Source: Actinomycetota bacterium (lineage in GTDB: Bacteria > Actinomycetota > Acidimicrobiia > Actinomarinales > Actinomarinaceae). From it: a stretch of DNA of 64,000 bases. How positions within the stretch are numbered: the first letter of the stretch is position 1; every line of letters begins with the position of its first letter. The stretch is from the NCBI GenBank assembly GCA_014384285.1, contig JACNGE010000014.1, forward strand, positions 1-64,000. The letters run 5' to 3'. Of this stretch, positions 60,414 through 64,000 are shown in pieces. Position numbers and translations under genes: made by a program. The notes under the pieces are model-generated. The model ran no database searches. It saw nothing but the letters and a program-made list of their open reading frames with translations, and had not been told where the DNA came from.

Positions 60414-61433
60414 ATGGAAATTGTAATTTATGTTGTAAACATAGTACTTATGATCACGATTATTTACATAGTTTCTCGAAAAGAGGAAGTAGTCGAAAAA
60501 GATGACGAGTACCTAATAAAGGGAATAGTCAGCGAATTAATTGAGAATGAAGAATCACAAATATATAAACTTCTTGATAAGTCAGATAAAACGGTAAAAG
60601 ATTTTTTAGAAAAAACCGGAGAAATTAAAAGTTCAATTAGTGGCGTAGACCAGCAAACCAGAAACCTTATATCAGTTTTGAATAATAATCAAAGCCGAGG
60701 TCAATGGGCAGAGTTTCAGGTTGAAGACCTCCTCAGCATTATGGAGTATAAAGACGGCATACATTACGAATCTCAAAAAATAATGAAAAGCGGAAATAAA
60801 CCTGACTTTACATTTTATTTACCAGATAACAAAACAATTAATATGGATTCAAAGTTCCCACTAAATTTATATATGCAACTTTCAAAATTAAACTTAGACC
60901 TTGAAGATGAGACATTAGACGAGATAGCAAGAAAACAAATTACTGATAGTATAAAAATTAAAAATAAAGAATTTATAGACAAAGCAATAAAAACAAAAAT
61001 AGATGAAACCGCCTCAAGAGAAGGATACATTTCCCCAGAGGAAGACACAGTAGATTTTGTATTGATGTACATACCTCTTGAAAATTTATACCACTTTCTT
61101 CTGACTTCAGAAATTGGAGCAAACAGAGTCCCAGTAATACAATATGCATTTTCTAAAAAAGTAATATTGGTTAGCCCTCAAACTTTGATGGCATATTTAG
61201 AAACGATTAGACAATCTATGAAGCTATTTAGTTTGCAGACGGATACTAAGAATATTCTTATTGCACATGAAAAAGTAAAAAGTGAAGTAGGCAAATTTAT
61301 TGATTCATTTGATGAGGTCACAAAGAGACTAGATCAAACGGTTGAATCCTTTGAGAAACTCAAGACTACACGAAAAAATAAACTAGAAAAGTCATTTGAA
61401 GAGTTAAATGAAATCAACAATAACAGTGACTAG
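60414..61433 (+). CDS. rmuC: DNA recombination protein RmuC homologue
   Basis: RGQWAEFQVEDLLS, NMDSKFPLNLY, VLMYIPLENLY, VSPQTLMAYLETI. Confidence 0.85.
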   Translation: MEIVIYVVNIVLMITIIYIVSRKEEVVEKDDEYLIKGIVSELIENEESQIYKLLDKSDKTVKDFLEKTGEIKSSISGVDQQTRNLISVLNNNQSRGQWAEFQVEDLLSIMEYKDGIHYESQKIMKSGNKPDFTFYLPDNKTINMDSKFPLNLYMQLSKLNLDLEDETLDEIARKQITDSIKIKNKEFIDKAIKTKIDETASREGYISPEEDTVDFVLMYIPLENLYHFLLTSEIGANRVPVIQYAFSKKVILVSPQTLMAYLETIRQSMKLFSLQTDTKNILIAHEKVKSEVGKFIDSFDEVTKRLDQTVESFEKLKTTRKNKLEKSFEELNEINNNSD

Positions 61434-61439
61434 TAGCTT

Positions 61440-61832
61440 TCAGTAACTATCTATTAAGCCTGCTACAACCATGATGCACTTGTCGTCAAAGTAGTTTTTA
61501 TTTTTTAAATCTAAAAACTCAGAAATTTCTTTACTTTCTGCTCCAGGTTGATACCAAAAATTATCAAAACCATGCTCAACCAAATCTTTTGTAATTTCAA
61601 TTCCAATATGCGGAGGAACTACGAAATTAATAATTGATGGACACTCAGGGATATCTTTTACATCCCTATAAACTTTGCATCCTTGGATTTCTTTTTCTTT
61701 AGTATTTACTGGTAAAACTTCATGACCCTTATTTTGAAGATCTAAAAATATTTTATAACCATATTTGTTATGGTCATTACTTGCACCAATTAAGGCAATT
61801 GAATTATGTTTGTCTTTTAAAAGTTCAATCAA
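61440..61832 (-). CDS. CoA-binding (YccU-like) protein
   Basis: IALIGASNDHNKYGYKIFLDLQNKGHEVLPVN. Confidence 0.82.
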   Translation of the reverse strand: MIELLKDKHNSIALIGASNDHNKYGYKIFLDLQNKGHEVLPVNTKEKEIQGCKVYRDVKDIPECPSIINFVVPPHIGIEITKDLVEHGFDNFWYQPGAESKEISEFLDLKNKNYFDDKCIMVVAGLIDSY

Positions 61833-63632
61833 TTAGAAATTTTCAGATTTAATTTTGTACAGATCATCTTTCCCTGCTTTTATTGATGATGTATATCCTG
61901 ATGCAAGTGGTAACAATTGTTCCATGTAGAAATTAGAAAGGGTAATTTTGTCGGCATAGAATTCATCATTAGTCTCTTCAAATTTTTGTTTTGCTAAGAT
62001 TGCAGCTTTTGCCATGTAATAACCACCAATTACTTGTCCAAACATTTTCATATAAGGGGTTGCAGCGGAGCTTGCATCTACAAGTTCTCCCTCAAGCATT
62101 TTTCCACCTAACCAAAGAGTTACTTCGGATAAATTATTCACTTCAACCTCTAATAATGAAGCCATTTTTTGTAAATCTTCATCACCAGCTTTCATTGTTT
62201 CAATTGTTTCATTTACTTCAGACAGTAAACGTTGCATTGCTTGTCCACCATCTAGAGGTAATTTTCTAAACATAAGGTCTAATGCTTGAATTCCATTTGT
62301 ACCTTCATAAATCGGTGCAATTCTTGCATCCCTCAGATATTGAGCTACACCAGTCTCTTCTACATATCCCATACCACCATAGACCTGTATTGCTATAGAA
62401 CTTAATTCGACTCCTAAGTCCGAAACCCACGCTTTAGTCACAGGCGTTAGAAGACCGCATCTTTCTTCGCCAAAAGCTTTAGTTTCTTCGTCCTCAGCAA
62501 AATATTCTAAATCCATCATTAACTGGTTATCGTACATTAAATATCTCATTGCATCTGTATACGATTTCATTGTCATGAGCATTCTTCTTACATCTGCATG
62601 ATCAATAATTGTTGAATTTTTTGCATCTTCTTTACTCATTCCAACAGGTCTTCCCTGAACACGATCACGGGCATATTGAGCCGCCCCTTGGAATGCAGGA
62701 ACAGCACAAGAAAGGCCTTGACCACCTACCCATACCCTTGCTTCATTCATCATTGTAAACATATAGGTAAGGCCTCTATTTTCTTCACCGACCAAATACC
62801 CTATGGCACCTTCATTTCCACCATATTCCATGACACAAGTTGGACTCGCATGTATTCCTAACTTCTCTTCTATAGAGAGACATTTGACCTCATTACGATC
62901 TCCAAGCGATCCATCATCATTGACCATGAACTTTGGAACAATAAACATAGAAATTCCCTTAGTGCCTTCTGGAGAACCGGGAACTTTTGCAAGAACTAAA
63001 TGAATGATATTTTCTGTCATATCATGTTCTCCAAAAGTAATCCAAACTTTTGTGCCAGTAATTCTGTAAGTACCATCTTCATTTTTTTCTGCTTTTGTTG
63101 TAATTGTTCCTAAGTCTGATCCTGATTGTGGCTCACTAAGATTCATTGTCCCGGTCCATTCCCCAGAAACTAATTTTGGAAGAAATTTATCTTTTTGTTC
63201 TTGGCTTCCATGAAAATTAAGTGCCGAAATTGCTCCTGCACTTAATCCTGGCGCCAAACCAAAGGCAAGATTTGCAGAACTTAGAATCTCTAAAGTTCCA
63301 CCAGATAAAACTACAGGCATACCTCCACCACCTATTTCTGAGGGGAGAGAAATAGATGACCAACCAGCCTCTGCAAACTTTTTATAAGCCTCTACAAATC
63401 CATCTGGCATTGTGACAACGGAGTCTTTGATTGTAGCTCCATGTTCATCACCTACTGCATTAATTGGGGCCAAAACCTCTTCTGCAAACTTTCCACATTC
63501 TTCCATTGTTGGAATAACTATATCTTCTGAAAAATCACTAAACTGACTTATTTTTGAGAGAATATCGTAGGAGTTTATTACCTCATAACCAAATACAATA
63601 TCTCTTACTGGAGCTTTATAATTTACAGCCAT
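61833..63632 (-). CDS. Acyl-CoA dehydrogenase
   Basis: TGTMNLSEPQSGSDLGTITTKAE, GTKVWITFGEHD, VYGGMGYVEETGVAQYLRDARIAPIYEGTNGIQALDL. Confidence 0.93.
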   Translation of the reverse strand: MAVNYKAPVRDIVFGYEVINSYDILSKISQFSDFSEDIVIPTMEECGKFAEEVLAPINAVGDEHGATIKDSVVTMPDGFVEAYKKFAEAGWSSISLPSEIGGGGMPVVLSGGTLEILSSANLAFGLAPGLSAGAISALNFHGSQEQKDKFLPKLVSGEWTGTMNLSEPQSGSDLGTITTKAEKNEDGTYRITGTKVWITFGEHDMTENIIHLVLAKVPGSPEGTKGISMFIVPKFMVNDDGSLGDRNEVKCLSIEEKLGIHASPTCVMEYGGNEGAIGYLVGEENRGLTYMFTMMNEARVWVGGQGLSCAVPAFQGAAQYARDRVQGRPVGMSKEDAKNSTIIDHADVRRMLMTMKSYTDAMRYLMYDNQLMMDLEYFAEDEETKAFGEERCGLLTPVTKAWVSDLGVELSSIAIQVYGGMGYVEETGVAQYLRDARIAPIYEGTNGIQALDLMFRKLPLDGGQAMQRLLSEVNETIETMKAGDEDLQKMASLLEVEVNNLSEVTLWLGGKMLEGELVDASSAATPYMKMFGQVIGGYYMAKAAILAKQKFEETNDEFYADKITLSNFYMEQLLPLASGYTSSIKAGKDDLYKIKSENF

Positions 63633-63671
63633 TAAGTAATTTTACTATAGTATTTAAAAAACGCCCAATTG

Positions 63672-63998
63672 TTACCTTGGGGTTACTTCAACAAGTTCTG
63701 AAACTTCAGAAATTTTTTCAAGAGTTGGAAGATCATTAGTGCCGGCAATTATCGCACCAGCAGCACAAGCATTTTTCATAGTCAAAATAATATCATCCAC
63801 TCCATGAGCCGCTATGTAAGCTGCTGTCGCATCACCCGCTCCTGTTGAGTTGATAGTTTTAAAATCTGGGGGAGTTATTTCTACAGCGCCTTCTGAGCTA
63901 ATCAATCTTGCTGGTAGGTTTGAGTGTGTTAATAAAATCCTTGAAACTAAATCTTTATTTAATAGAGTTTCTGCCTGGATTACGTCAATTTCATCTTT
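63672..63998 (-). CDS. PfkB-family carbohydrate kinase, C-terminal part (runs off the window edge)
   Basis: INSTGAGDATAAYIAAHGVDD; frame remains open to the window end. Confidence 0.8.
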   Translation of the reverse strand, partial: KDEIDVIQAETLLNKDLVSRILLTHSNLPARLISSEGAVEITPPDFKTINSTGAGDATAAYIAAHGVDDIILTMKNACAAGAIIAGTNDLPTLEKISEVSELVEVTPR

Positions 63999-64000
63999 AC

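Noticed and set aside
61991-63003. Plus-strand ORFs opposite the acyl-CoA dehydrogenase
   Set aside because: Antisense shadows of a well-conserved gene.

Overview
The window is a compact, AT-rich, gene-dense bacterial chromosome segment. CrgA, PASTA-type PknB with a PP2C phosphatase, a PAC2 protein, HspR as the last gene of dnaK-grpE-dnaJ-hspR, DUF3159 and a bS22-like ribosomal protein all point to a streamlined, probably marine, actinobacterium (inference). Most of it is housekeeping. Housekeeping content includes glpD, mutY, serS, tadA, dgt, dnaX, murJ, lysC-asd, dcd, copA/copZ, lnt, purB-purA, an aapJQMP-type amino-acid ABC transporter, the heat-shock operon, proC, nadE, rmuC, an acyl-CoA dehydrogenase and six tRNA genes. 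The main result is that the supplied ORF track misses part or all of two selenoprotein genes, each interrupted by an in-frame UGA. One is a complete SelW-like (Rdx family) protein with a CVVU motif (28046-28282). The other is SelD itself, with SHGSGUACK at its active site (57273-58304). Both are followed by candidate bSECIS hairpins, and in selW the UGA also sits at the exact centre of a perfect 10-bp inverted repeat. Another unannotated gene encodes a 31-aa bS22/AURKAIP1-COX24-like ribosomal protein (22555-22650). Other signals are: a decayed tRNA-Val integration scar with three arm-type repeats; TadA with a zinc-ligand Cys to Asp change; Lnt with the nucleophile Cys to Ser; DnaX lacking its Cys4 zinc module but carrying two A8 slippery runs; two paralogous CX4CX12CX2H mini-proteins, one heading the dnaK operon; and a HAIR-like inverted repeat upstream of that operon. 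No integrase, CRISPR array, rRNA or known defence system was seen.
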